Under the pieces are notes generated by a model. It was not told the origin of the DNA. It saw only the letters and a program-made list of their open reading frames with translations, and searched no databases. From positions 1-58,131 of the forward strand of contig NZ_BMEX01000015.1 of assembly GCF_014637345.1 (NCBI RefSeq): a DNA stretch of 58,131 nucleotides, written 5' to 3'. The DNA comes from Kroppenstedtia guangzhouensis (GTDB lineage: Bacteria; Bacillota; Bacilli; Thermoactinomycetales; DSM-45169). The position numbers and the translations under genes were made by a program. Shown one piece after another: positions 18,989 through 26,520 of this stretch (position 1 is the first letter of the stretch; each line of letters begins with the position of its first letter).

Positions 18989-19052
18989 GAAGCATTGTGA
19001 TTTTGTTTTGTGCGTTCTTGGTACCCGGCCAGCACTCATTCACAACGCTTCC
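18989..19052. repeat. MITE-family repeat, short copy
   Basis: GAAGCATTGTGA (18989-19000) and TCACAACGCTTCC (19040-19052) are inverted ends with one mismatch. The interior TACCCGGCCAGCACTCAT is shared with the copy near 54010. The right end overlaps the 3' end of lipL and supplies its last codons. Confidence 0.6.
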
Positions 19053-19930
19053 GGCTCCCCCTCACTAGCTATTAACTGCTCTCCGTAGGATTCCGGCAGG
19101 GAACGGTTCAGGTACGCCTTTGCAGCCGTCCGCTCTTTCTCCGTGGGCAGCTCCGGTTTCCTCACTCCGGTCCAATCCTCGATCACTTTCAGCAGTCCTT
19201 CCGCCACCTGTTGTCCCGCCACTTCCGGGGTGGAATTGACCAAGGAGGCGAGGGTGGCCACGGTGTCGATATATACCGGCCGGGTTCCCTCAGCCATCTC
19301 ATAAAAGGCATTCAGGGCGGAAACCGCCTGCTCCCGGTCGATCCAGGTGAGAAGGGTGGCGTGGGCCAAAATATAGCCCGGCCGCTTGGACTTCAGTCCC
19401 GCCGGCCCGCCTTTCCAGATCTGAGAGGTGCCGACGATCTTTTTCCCCCCGACCACCACATTGTAACGCCCGTCACAAAATGAACCCGGTACTTCCCCAA
19501 AGTAAGGTTCCAGACTGAAACTTCTTTTCAGCATTCGAATCAGGGGAGCCCCCAGCAACCGATAGATGTCATCGATGTTCCACTTCATCTCCTTCGGGCG
19601 GGGCAAAAAGAGGGACAGATTCAGCGTGCCGGGGCCGTGTGGAACGGCAGTGCCTCCACTCTGCCGGACGTAGACCGGCCAGTCCACCTCTTTCATCATT
19701 TGGGCCGCTTTTACCGCCTGCGATGTCCGCAAATCTTTTTTGGCCACCACCAGAGCCCGGGGCCCCTGCCAGATTCGTAGCGTCGCCGGAGCCTCCCCCC
19801 GGGCCACACTTTCTCCGATCGCCTCTTCCATGGCATAGGGAAGGGAGCCCTCTCCATCAGGTTCATACAGAACCCTCCATGGCTTGACTTCCCGAAACCG
19901 GGCTTCCGCTTGTTTCAACAGATCATCCAT
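19040..19930 (-). CDS. lipL: octanoyl-[GcvH]:protein N-octanoyltransferase, LipL-like
   Basis: About 296 residues from ATG 19930 (GGTGGGAG just upstream). Biotin/lipoate protein ligase fold: RQSGGTAVPHGPGTLNLSL is the conserved ligase segment, and the nucleophile Cys (about residue 152) is in PGSFCDGRYNVVVGGKKIVG, as in LipL. The enzyme moves octanoyl groups from GcvH to E2 subunits, which would include the PdhC encoded at 48300-49571 here. The last codons GAA GCG TTG TGA coincide with the inverted end of a MITE-like repeat, so the natural C-terminus may have been replaced. A general lipoate-ligase role is the alternative. Confidence 0.82.
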   Translation of the reverse strand: MDDLLKQAEARFREVKPWRVLYEPDGEGSLPYAMEEAIGESVARGEAPATLRIWQGPRALVVAKKDLRTSQAVKAAQMMKEVDWPVYVRQSGGTAVPHGPGTLNLSLFLPRPKEMKWNIDDIYRLLGAPLIRMLKRSFSLEPYFGEVPGSFCDGRYNVVVGGKKIVGTSQIWKGGPAGLKSKRPGYILAHATLLTWIDREQAVSALNAFYEMAEGTRPVYIDTVATLASLVNSTPEVAGQQVAEGLLKVIEDWTGVRKPELPTEKERTAAKAYLNRSLPESYGEQLIASEGEPEAL

Positions 19931-20173
19931 GTCTCCCACCCTTCCGTACCGTTCACATCCTGTCCATTATAACCGATGATGGTAAAAACGGCGAAAACGG
20001 AAAAAGAGCCGGTGCCAGAAAAGACTTTCCCCCGTGTCACATTCGTGTAACAGTTCCCTTTGGTCATCACGGAGTACCAGTCTCCTTTCCCCCCTTTTTC
20101 AAATCCTGTGTTACAAAAGATTAAGTGTCCTTTACAAATCCCTTCATTTTCACTATTTCGCCAGCCAAGGGAT

Positions 20174-20179
20174 TATAAT
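20174..20179 (+). promoter_or_regulatory. -10 element before the 30-residue peptide gene
   Basis: A perfect TATAAT. A clear -35 at 17 bases is lacking (CACTAT; TTTTCAC is slightly further). Probable promoter of the peptide gene and perhaps the tRNA-like gene. Confidence 0.4.
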
Positions 20180-20211
20180 GGATGTAACAAAACAAACGGG
20201 GGTTATGCATG

Positions 20212-20304
20212 ATGAACCAAGCAGCCGTCGGCCTGTTCAATGCATTTCTTCTCAGCATTCCCTGCTGGTTCGCGATCGTGTTCGTCCTGCGCCATCTGAT
20301 CTGA
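20212..20304 (+). CDS. 30-residue single-span membrane peptide
   Basis: ATG 20212 to TGA 20304 encodes MNQAAVGLFNAFLLSIPCWF followed by AIVFVLRHLI: one hydrophobic helix with a short basic end. GGGGG lies about 8 bases before the start and TATAAT about 33 bases before it. No terminator lies between it and the tRNA-like gene, so the two may be co-transcribed. Similar tiny membrane proteins are common in bacilli and usually unannotated. Function unknown. Confidence 0.55.
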   Translation: MNQAAVGLFNAFLLSIPCWFAIVFVLRHLI

Positions 20305-20356
20305 TCCCCACGACCGGCAGGCATCAAGCAGGATGCGATCCATTTAGTTGATCATG

Positions 20357-20429
20357 GGTGGATGTAGTTTAACGGCAGAATGCCGGCGCTGATTCGCCGG
20401 TGGAACAGGTTCAACTCCTGTCGTCCGCC
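20357..20429 (+). tRNA. tRNA-like gene with abnormal anticodon loop
   Basis: A cloverleaf can be drawn: acceptor GTGGATG (20358-20364) with CGTCCGC (20422-20428); U8-A9; D arm GTTT/GAAT with loop AACGGCA; anticodon stem CCGGC/GCCGG; variable loop TGGA; T arm ACAGG-TTCAACT-CCTGT. G20357 opposite C20429 recalls the G-1:C73 pair of tRNA-His. The anticodon loop (20388-20395, GCTGATTC) has 8 bases instead of 7; its outer G and C could pair, giving a 6-bp stem and a 6-base loop. The anticodon cannot be assigned safely (GAT if T20390 is position 33). CCA is not encoded. A strong terminator follows, supporting transcription. It could be a frameshift-type tRNA, a decayed tRNA or a regulatory mimic. 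Confidence 0.6.
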
Positions 20430-20438
20430 TGACATGTC

Positions 20439-20480
20439 ACGGGGCCGTCTCCGATCGGAGACGGCCCCGTTGGGATTTTT
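20439..20480 (+). terminator. strong rho-independent terminator
   Basis: 14-bp perfect stem ACGGGGCCGTCTCC/GGAGACGGCCCCGT with loop GATC (20439-20470), then TTGGGATTTTT. Confidence 0.8.
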
Positions 20481-20523
20481 GGACGGATTAAAACCTCCCC
20501 GCAACGGCAAAGGCAGCCGATCG

Positions 20524-20718
20524 TCACTCCTGGTTCTTCAGTTCATCCAACACCCTTTCCAACAACAAGGACTCTTCCCGATAATTCCGGATACTCCGCC
20601 CTTTCCGCTCACCTTCGGCCAACTTCCGTTTCAATTCATTGTATCTCCGTTCAATACAAGAAAGAGCAGCACGCCACTCCTCACTGGACAGATTCATCTT
20701 TACTTTCATCTGATCCAC
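20524..20718 (-). CDS. small coiled-coil hypothetical protein
   Basis: 64 residues, strongly charged and helical (SSEEWRAALSCIERRYNELK, REESLLLERVLDELKNQE). GTG 20718 is preferred because AAGGAGG lies 9 bases upstream; the GTG at 20727 abuts the SD. No recognised family. Confidence 0.55.
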   Translation of the reverse strand: MDQMKVKMNLSSEEWRAALSCIERRYNELKRKLAEGERKGRSIRNYREESLLLERVLDELKNQE

Positions 20719-20842
20719 ACTCCCCACCCTCCTTGTTCAGTCTTACAATGTATGACCCGGGACCTGTCCGGTTGACAAAATCGGATCCATTCTCATCAAA
20801 CAGAAGGGTTCTGTTCAGCGGAACATCCTGTGGTGACAGGAG

Positions 20843-21441
20843 ATGTCTGGAGAAAAAGGAGCGATGGATTTGAACAGAGAGGATTTTCGAAAGATCACCC
20901 GATGGCTCGCCGGATTCACTGGTGGAAAGGATAAGAAGATTCTTTTGGAACAACTGCCTGGGGCCACTTCCTCCTCCCTGTATCGAGTGAAACCGGTGGA
21001 ACCATCCGGTGAAAAGCCTCTGATCCTTGGTATGACCTCACCAGCTTGAAACCACCGGACTGGTCCCGCCACAGGAAAAGATGGGACCAAGTGCTCATGC
21101 TTCTCTCAGCGGCACGACAGGGACGGGCTGCTTTTATTCACCGGGATTTCCATCCGGCAAACATTCTGTGGGAGGAAGACCGGATCAGCGGTGTGGTGGA
21201 TTGGGTCAACGCCTACAGGGGACCGGCGGAAGTTGATGTCGCCCACTGTCGCATCAAACTGGCTCTAATGGTGGGACTGGAAGCCGCCGAGTCGTTCTCA
21301 CAAGCTTATGAGCAGTGCTCCGGCCAGGGATATGACCCATGATGGGACTTAAACGCATTCTCTGAATTCTTTCCTGACCGGCTGATGGCGGAACGGGCCG
21401 ATCGGTTTCTGGAGGCAGCACTGGCCAAAATGAAGGAATGA
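20843..21441 (+). pseudogene. aminoglycoside phosphotransferase-like kinase, broken
   Basis: Three pieces of an APH/choline-kinase-fold gene. The 5' frame (MSGEKGAMDLNREDFRKITR...) runs to about 21025. A shifted frame then gives YDLTSLKPPDWSRH and the catalytic segment FIHRDFHPANILW plus VVDWVNAYRGPAEVDVAH. That frame meets a TGA at 21340-21342 (GYDP then stop then WDLNAF) and would otherwise continue to 21441. Roughly 100 residues of the kinase N-lobe and hinge are missing at the frame change. At least one deletion and one nonsense codon, so it is a dead gene. Confidence 0.8.
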
Positions 21442-21461
21442 TGAATGGGCGGGTAAGGTTT

Positions 21462-22424
21462 TCACTTGGTTTCCAGGGCTTTGCCCAGATGCTTCGCATT
21501 CTTTTCCATGAGGGTGAAATAGTCTTCCCCCTGGGACTTTTCCTGCGGGGTCAACCCTTCCAGCGGGTGGAGGGTCAGAGGGCGAGCGCCGACTTCTTTC
21601 TGTACAGTTTTGGCCACTTTACTGCTGACCAGAGTTTCGAACAGAATATACCTCACCCGGTGCTTCCGCGCTGTCTCTACCACTTCACGCAGTTTCCCGG
21701 GACTGGGTTCCTCCGAGGGGGACAATCCCGATATGGAGATCTGATTCAATCCGTAGCGGTTGGCAAGATACCCAAAAGCTGCGTGGGAGACGACAAAGGA
21801 CTTGCCGTCCGCATTGTCCACCGTCTCCTTGAACAGGTGATGGAGATCATCCAGACGTCGGGCCAAGCGTTTATAATTCCGTTCATACTCCCCTTGATGT
21901 TTCGGATCCTTCTTCACCAAGGCATCCTTGATATGGGCCGCTTGTTGCTTGGCACGAATCGGATCCAGCCAGACATGGGGATCCTGATTTCCATGTTCAT
22001 GGGCATGATCTTTCTCATGCTCATCATGCTGGTGTTCCTCATGGTCAGGATCTGCTCCTATCAAAGGGACACCCTCTGTTGTATTCACGATCAGAACCTT
22101 TCCTTCCAGGGTTCTTTTCACCTTATCCACCCAACCTTCCAACCCGACACCGTTATACAGAAGTATATCGGAGTCGGCCATCCTCACCACATCTTTCGGT
22201 GTCGGTTCGAAATCGTGGGCATCGACCCCCGGGGGAACCAAATGGGTGACCGTCACATGCTCCCCCCCGATCTGTTCAGCAAAAAAAGCAAGAGGATACA
22301 TACTGGCCGACAACTTCAATTTTTCGTCCCCCGGACCGGCTGTGGCTCCACTATCGCCACAGCCTGACACCACCCAAGCGAACAGAATAATAAAGATCCC
22401 AATCCTGGCTGCCTGTCGGTTCAT
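21462..22424 (-). CDS. znuA: zinc ABC transporter substrate-binding lipoprotein
   Basis: 320 residues. Lipoprotein signal with lipobox VSGC, then the cluster 9 metal-binding fold. The metal loop His residues (GVDAHDFEP, QDPHVWLDP, VVSHAAFGYLANRYG) and Asp/Glu ligands are present. A His-rich loop (DHEEHQHDEHEKDHAHEHG) before the second ligand is typical of zinc-specific ZnuA/AdcA. ATG 22424 has GGAGGTGGAGAG upstream. A Zur-type operator lies about 70 bases upstream, so expression should rise in zinc shortage. No permease or ATPase gene is adjacent. Confidence 0.93.
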   Translation of the reverse strand: MNRQAARIGIFIILFAWVVSGCGDSGATAGPGDEKLKLSASMYPLAFFAEQIGGEHVTVTHLVPPGVDAHDFEPTPKDVVRMADSDILLYNGVGLEGWVDKVKRTLEGKVLIVNTTEGVPLIGADPDHEEHQHDEHEKDHAHEHGNQDPHVWLDPIRAKQQAAHIKDALVKKDPKHQGEYERNYKRLARRLDDLHHLFKETVDNADGKSFVVSHAAFGYLANRYGLNQISISGLSPSEEPSPGKLREVVETARKHRVRYILFETLVSSKVAKTVQKEVGARPLTLHPLEGLTPQEKSQGEDYFTLMEKNAKHLGKALETK

Positions 22425-22492
22425 TTACTCTCCACCTCCGTGAAAAATTCCCTTTTGATGCTTTTTCATTATAACGGAGATCACTCTATATG

Positions 22493-22515
22493 TAAATCGT
22501 AATTATTACGATTTA
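22493..22515 (-). promoter_or_regulatory. Zur box
   Basis: A 23-bp perfect palindrome centred on 22504 containing TCGTAATTATTACGA, which matches the B. subtilis Zur consensus. Upstream of znuA. Confidence 0.88.
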
Positions 22516-22536
22516 TACTTTCTTTCTTATCCCATA

Positions 22537-22566
22537 AAAAACAAAAAGCCCTCCCAAGGAGAGCAT
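22537..22566 (-). terminator. terminator downstream of the SCO1-like gene
   Basis: On the minus strand GCTCTCC-TTG-GGAGGGC followed by TTTTTGTTTTTT. Confidence 0.6.
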
Positions 22567-22684
22567 CTATACCGTCACAGGAAGGGCCAGTTCTTCCACG
22601 GAACTATTATATGAAATCCGAACAGATGGCAAAATCCAAATTTCCACCATTTTAAGGTGAAAGCGGATTGACTGTGGTGATCCC

Positions 22685-23311
22685 TTACTGTACGGAACGC
22701 ACATCCCGGATGATTTGCCCGTAGTCCGGCCGGATTCCGTTATAAGCCGAGATCACCTTCCCTCTTCCATCCACCAGGTAAAAACGGGAGGAATGACTGA
22801 TCAGTGGTTCTCCCTCTTCTCCAACCTCTGTCTTTCGCGAAATCGGAGACCCGAACGCCGTCTGCAGAAACCGATGCATCACCGGTTCGCTCGAGGTAGT
22901 AAGAAACTTCCAGTTCCCGAAATCAGCCCGCAGGTTTTTTCCGTACCTTTCCAAAACGGCAGGGGAGTCATACAGTGGATCAATGCTGAATGAGACCAGT
23001 TGCACAGCGAGCCCCTCTTTTTTCAACCGTTCCTGCAAGCGAACCATATTGGCTGTCATCGGAGAAGCGATGCCGGGACAACGGGTGTAGATCATATCCG
23101 CTATCCACACCTTTCCTTTCAGATCCTTAAATCCATAAGGTTTTCCCTTCTGATCGGTAAAGGTGAACTCGGGTACGGGAGAACTGAGGACACCCACGGG
23201 ATCCGGAGGAGGGGACGGAGGATCCGGATTCCACCTCATCCACCCCACAAGTGCCAAAAGTACAGCCACCAACCCCAAGATTTTCGTTCTTCTTCCCCGG
23301 AAATTCTTCAT
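22685..23311 (-). CDS. SCO1/SenC-like protein lacking the second copper-site Cys
   Basis: 208 residues: one N-terminal membrane anchor (ILGLVAVLLALVGW), a proline-rich linker and a thioredoxin-like SCO domain. SCO proteins deliver copper to cytochrome oxidase CuA through CxxxC plus a His. Here the motif reads YTRCPGIASPMTANM: Cys78 is present but the second Cys is Ala82 (codon GCT, two changes from Cys). His173 is kept in SHSSRFYLVDGRGKV. Start ATG at 23311. Either a redox variant or a decaying copy. No oxidase genes are adjacent, although a DUF420 protein (33519-34073) is often found with them. Confidence 0.88.
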   Translation of the reverse strand: MKNFRGRRTKILGLVAVLLALVGWMRWNPDPPSPPPDPVGVLSSPVPEFTFTDQKGKPYGFKDLKGKVWIADMIYTRCPGIASPMTANMVRLQERLKKEGLAVQLVSFSIDPLYDSPAVLERYGKNLRADFGNWKFLTTSSEPVMHRFLQTAFGSPISRKTEVGEEGEPLISHSSRFYLVDGRGKVISAYNGIRPDYGQIIRDVRSVQ

Positions 23312-23459
23312 TTTGATTTCTCCCTCCTGTTCTGGTCCGGCCTCTTCTCCTTGTCCTTCTATAGGGATATATGGTGGACAATATCCGTTTATACATCGTA
23401 TAAATCTCGACTCTGGGAAGAACAGCTAAAGGAAAGAAGAGAGCAAAGGAGGGAAATCA

Positions 23460-23618
23460 TTGCCAACCAACGATGAACGCCGCCGCAGCCCGATGGTGGA
23501 ACCTGCCGCCGGAAAAAAGCGGGCCGACACGGATGATCCTGTCGACCCCCGGCGTAAAACCGCCAAAGAACCCTTCCCGGAGACGGCTCCATGGCAAACC
23601 CCCCGGTCGGAAAAATAG
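23460..23618 (+). CDS. small disordered hypothetical protein
   Basis: 52 residues from TTG 23460, supported by a near-perfect SD (AAAGGAGGG, 6 bases away). It is rich in R, K, P, D and E (DERRRSPMVEPAAGKKRADT, DPRRKTAKEPFPE), so likely unstructured. It ends 37 bases before the GNAT gene in the same direction, so the two may form an operon. Unknown family. Confidence 0.5.
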   Translation: MPTNDERRRSPMVEPAAGKKRADTDDPVDPRRKTAKEPFPETAPWQTPRSEK

Positions 23619-23655
23619 GTTTCCGGAATAAAATAAAGGGGGGAATTCACCCGCC

Positions 23656-24132
23656 ATGTTTCAACTTCGCCAACTTCTCCCCTCCGACTACCCGGCGGTC
23701 ATCTCCGTTCTCAACCTGTGGTGGGGTGGCCGTCACATGACCGACATGCTTCCCAAACTCTTTTTCCACCATTTCCACAACACCAGCCTGATCATGGAAA
23801 AGGAGGGGGAGCTGGTCGCCTTCCTCGTCGGATTTATCTCCCCCGCCTGCTCAGAGGAGGCTTATATCCATTTTGTCGGAGTCCATCCCGATTATCGGAG
23901 ACAAGGCTTGGCCGGACATTTGTACCAACGCTTTTTCGACATCGTCTCCAAACAGGGATGTCGAACCGTCCGCTGTCTCACTTCCCCTTCCAACAGGCGA
24001 TCCATCCAGTTCCACAGCCGTCTGGGATTTCAACTGATCCCCAGTCGGACCCTTCTGGAAGGCATCCCTATTCACAAGGATTACGACGGTCCGGGCAGAG
24101 ACCGCGTCCTGTTTGTTAAAGAGATGGATTAA
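23656..24132 (+). CDS. GNAT family N-acetyltransferase
   Basis: 158 residues with a standard GNAT fold; the acetyl-CoA pyrophosphate loop is VHPDYRRQGLAGHLYQRF (motif RxxGxA) and the C-terminal strand has SIQFHSRLGFQL. Transfers an acetyl group to an unknown amine; no specificity hint. Start ATG 23656 (window sequence GGGGGG upstream). Confidence 0.9.
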   Translation: MFQLRQLLPSDYPAVISVLNLWWGGRHMTDMLPKLFFHHFHNTSLIMEKEGELVAFLVGFISPACSEEAYIHFVGVHPDYRRQGLAGHLYQRFFDIVSKQGCRTVRCLTSPSNRRSIQFHSRLGFQLIPSRTLLEGIPIHKDYDGPGRDRVLFVKEMD

Positions 24133-24150
24133 AAGAACGGTGGAATGGTA

Positions 24151-25011
24151 TTAACCCTCCGTCTGCCGTCTGATCTCTTCCCGCCAGGCCCGGATCATCA
24201 TCCGAGTGACCCTGCCAGGAGTTCCAGCGCCGACAGAGCTTCCGTCCACCTCTACACATGGAAAAGGGCCCCAAGTGGAGTTGGTGAAAAACATCTCCTC
24301 TGCCCGCTGTAAATCTTCGGACAGAATACGGGTTTCCTCCACTGCAATTCCCCAGTGAAGCGACTTATGGATCACCCACTCCCGGGCCACACCGGGCAAG
24401 GGACCCCGATCCAATCCGGGGGTGATCACTTTTCCGTCCTTCACCAGAAACAGGTTGGAGGAAGCCCCTTCACACAGATCCCCCTCTACTGTTGGCAGAA
24501 TCGCCTCTTGGGCTCCCCTGTTTTCAGCCGCTTCCCTAGCCAGAATGCTTTCGAGAAAGTGAAGGGATTTAATCCCAGCGATGGGGGAACAAGGGTTTCG
24601 CACCGGTTGATAGATGATCGCCCCAATTCCTTGTTGATACCGGAGAGGATTCAGAGAGTGTTCCTGGGCTTCCACCCAGTAACAAGGTTGATCCAAATGC
24701 ATCAAAGAGAGCCCAAAAGCGCCATTTCCCCGAGTGAGCGTCAGACGGAGATAGCCGCTCTGCACCCGGTTCAACTGGATCGCTTCCCGGATGGATCCGA
24801 TGAGTTCCCTTTGATCAGGAATTCGGACAAAATGAAGTTTTTTTGCACTCCGGGCCAGACGGTCCAAATGTTCCTGGAGGAAAAGGGGAATTCCTTTCTC
24901 CACCCGAAACGTTTCAAAGAGCCCGTCACCGAACAGGGCTCCTCTGTTTTGTGGGGAAATTCTCGCTTCTCTCTCACAATAAGCCTGTCCATTGACGACG
25001 ATCCACTTCAT
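24151..25011 (-). CDS. pabC: 4-amino-4-deoxychorismate lyase
   Basis: 286 residues of the class IV aminotransferase fold. The PLP lysine is K148 in IAGIKSLHFLESILAREA; the cofactor-binding EGASSNLFLV is present, and the N-terminus shows ALFGDGLFETFRVEKG. It makes p-aminobenzoate and pyruvate from aminodeoxychorismate for folate. The start is ATG 25011 with GGGGGAG about 9 bases upstream, overlapping the ruined end of pabB. The frame happens to stay open into pabB debris, but that extension mixes frames and is not natural. Confidence 0.9.
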   Translation of the reverse strand: MKWIVVNGQAYCEREARISPQNRGALFGDGLFETFRVEKGIPLFLQEHLDRLARSAKKLHFVRIPDQRELIGSIREAIQLNRVQSGYLRLTLTRGNGAFGLSLMHLDQPCYWVEAQEHSLNPLRYQQGIGAIIYQPVRNPCSPIAGIKSLHFLESILAREAAENRGAQEAILPTVEGDLCEGASSNLFLVKDGKVITPGLDRGPLPGVAREWVIHKSLHWGIAVEETRILSEDLQRAEEMFFTNSTWGPFPCVEVDGSSVGAGTPGRVTRMMIRAWREEIRRQTEG

Positions 25012-25604
25012 TCGCCCTGCTCCCCCCCGGTCCAGCGGCGGATCGCTTCCGCCATTCCCGCCACTTGGCCAAGATTTCCTCATACTCCAGCACCGGAACC
25101 GAATGGCCACAATTCCTCCTCCCACGTGATAAGAGAGAGTTCCCCTCTCCCCACTGACCCAAGTCACCGTCCGGATGGCTATATTCCACTCTGCATTTCC
25201 TCGGGCATCCAGATAACCGATGGATCCGGTATAAAACCCCCGGCGCCCGTTTTCCAGTTCGTGGATCACCTGCATGAAACGCAGCTTAGGGGCTCCGGTG
25301 ATCGACCCTCCGGGAAATGCGGAGCGAAAAATCTTTCCCGCTGTGGTCCCCTCCCGATAGGGGCCCGTGATCTTTGCCACTTGATGCCAGAGAGGAAGAG
25401 CTTCCAGCGTACAATCCACGGCTGGATAAACGGATGGATTTCTCCCCTGAACAAGCGTCTTCATCCAGACTGGCTCCAAACCAGTACCGTATGTCGTCCC
25501 CGGCCGCAACTGTCCAACAGCAAAGTCGCCCCCCCGGCAGTCAACCGACGTCCCGCCTGCACCAGATCCACGGTCCTCTCCATTTTCATCCATACTGTCT
25601 GCAT
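24974..25604 (-). pseudogene. pabB: pabB (aminodeoxychorismate synthase component I), heavily deleted
   Basis: A plausible 5' end remains (ATG 25604, AGGTGAAGG upstream: MQTVWMKMERTVDLVQAG, TLLLDSCG), and a 3' part remains: FPGGSITGAPKLRFMQVIHE, GFYTGSIGYLDARGNAEWNI, GGGIVA. The latter are chorismate-binding motifs. The ~250 residues between are missing and several frames are mixed. A further single-base loss near 25104 shifts GGGIVA away from DSVPVLEYEEILAKW. About 210 codons remain of an expected ~470. PabC downstream is intact, so folate synthesis would need another PabB or TrpE. Confidence 0.8.
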
Positions 25605-25746
25605 CGATCCTTCACCTCGACTCTGTTCCCTCCGGAAACCATTTTATCTCCCGGCACTTCACCGGCCCATAAAAAAAACTCTGTGAGATCAGGGGGGAAA
25701 AGAATGACGTCCATTGGCTGCCAAGGAATGAAGGAGGCCGGACACT

Positions 25747-26322
25747 TCATTCTCCCAGTCGGAACACTGCCCGGGGTTGGTACATTGGCGAACGATAAAT
25801 GTGGGTTTCATAGAGAACCAACTCTTCCACGGTCCATTGAGATCGATCGAAGTCCGGTTGGAATTGCCGATTCATGGTTTGATGGGGAAAATCATTGAAC
25901 CGGTATTTTTTGGCCAAGGTGATATGGGGGCGATAGGGACGCTTTTCCCGTGGAAAGCCCAGAGACTCAACCGCCTGAATCACATGGGAATATAACAAAT
26001 GAAGATACTCCAGATTCCCTTCCACTCCCGCCCACAGGATGCGTGGACGGGTGGGAACCCCGAACTGACCGATCCCTTCTATGGAAAGGTGAAAGGGATG
26101 GAGACGAGGGGAGAGTTTCTTCAAATTTTGCTGCACCTCCCGGGTCTGGCGAAAGGTACAGGCACCGAGGAACTGGAGAGTGAGATGATAATCGGAAGGA
26201 TGGACCCACTTCTTAAAACTCCATTCTTTCGCCATTAACTCACATTGGCGGGCCAGCATCTCTTTCTGCGCATCCGGCAACGGAATGGCGATAAAAAGCC
26301 GGTGAACCGGGTGGGATCCCAT
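25747..26322 (-). CDS. thpR: RNA 2',3'-cyclic phosphodiesterase (ThpR/LigT)
   Basis: 191 residues from ATG 26322 (AGGTG 6 bases upstream). Two HxTx motifs mark the 2H phosphoesterase family: HLTL in DYHLTLQFLGAC and HITL in RPHITLAKKY. It opens 2',3'-cyclic phosphates on RNA ends or ligates 2'-5' bonds; the physiological substrate is uncertain in bacteria. The open frame extends upstream through a repeat, but that part is not protein-like. Confidence 0.9.
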   Translation of the reverse strand: MGSHPVHRLFIAIPLPDAQKEMLARQCELMAKEWSFKKWVHPSDYHLTLQFLGACTFRQTREVQQNLKKLSPRLHPFHLSIEGIGQFGVPTRPRILWAGVEGNLEYLHLLYSHVIQAVESLGFPREKRPYRPHITLAKKYRFNDFPHQTMNRQFQPDFDRSQWTVEELVLYETHIYRSPMYQPRAVFRLGE

Positions 26323-26386
26323 CAGTTGCACCTGCCTTTCCCCATCGACGAAGTAACTCCGCCGCAAAGTGTTCGCACCAAAGTTG

Positions 26387-26450
26387 TGACAAGCCAAAGG
26401 CCTCCATGTGAACCCAGCCCACCCTGTGACAAGTTTTTCACAACGCTTCG
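26387..26450. repeat. MITE-family repeat, degenerate copy
   Basis: CTCCATGTGAACCCAGCCCACCC and TTTTTCACAACGCTTC match the core and right end of the copies at 32013-32193 and 33283-33432. Confidence 0.55.
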
Positions 26451-26520
26451 AGCAGTTCCTGACAAGACGAAAAAGAGACAAAACCTAGGAAAAGATCCCG
26501 GGACATCTGCATTCATCGGA

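Noticed and set aside
23343-23476. Plus-strand frame ending EEQLKERREQRREIIANQR before the small gene at 23460
   Set aside because: No credible start or SD; it overlaps the SD of the better-supported gene and its charge pattern comes from the purine-rich stretch.
24151-25593. A single 480-residue PabB-PabC fusion protein on the minus strand
   Set aside because: The frame is open throughout, but its N-terminal third mixes frames of a deleted pabB. PabC has its own ATG and SD at 25011.
25747-26481. Longer ThpR with 53 extra N-terminal residues
   Set aside because: The extension is encoded by a repeat and has no SD; ATG 26322 has a good SD and matches the family's start.
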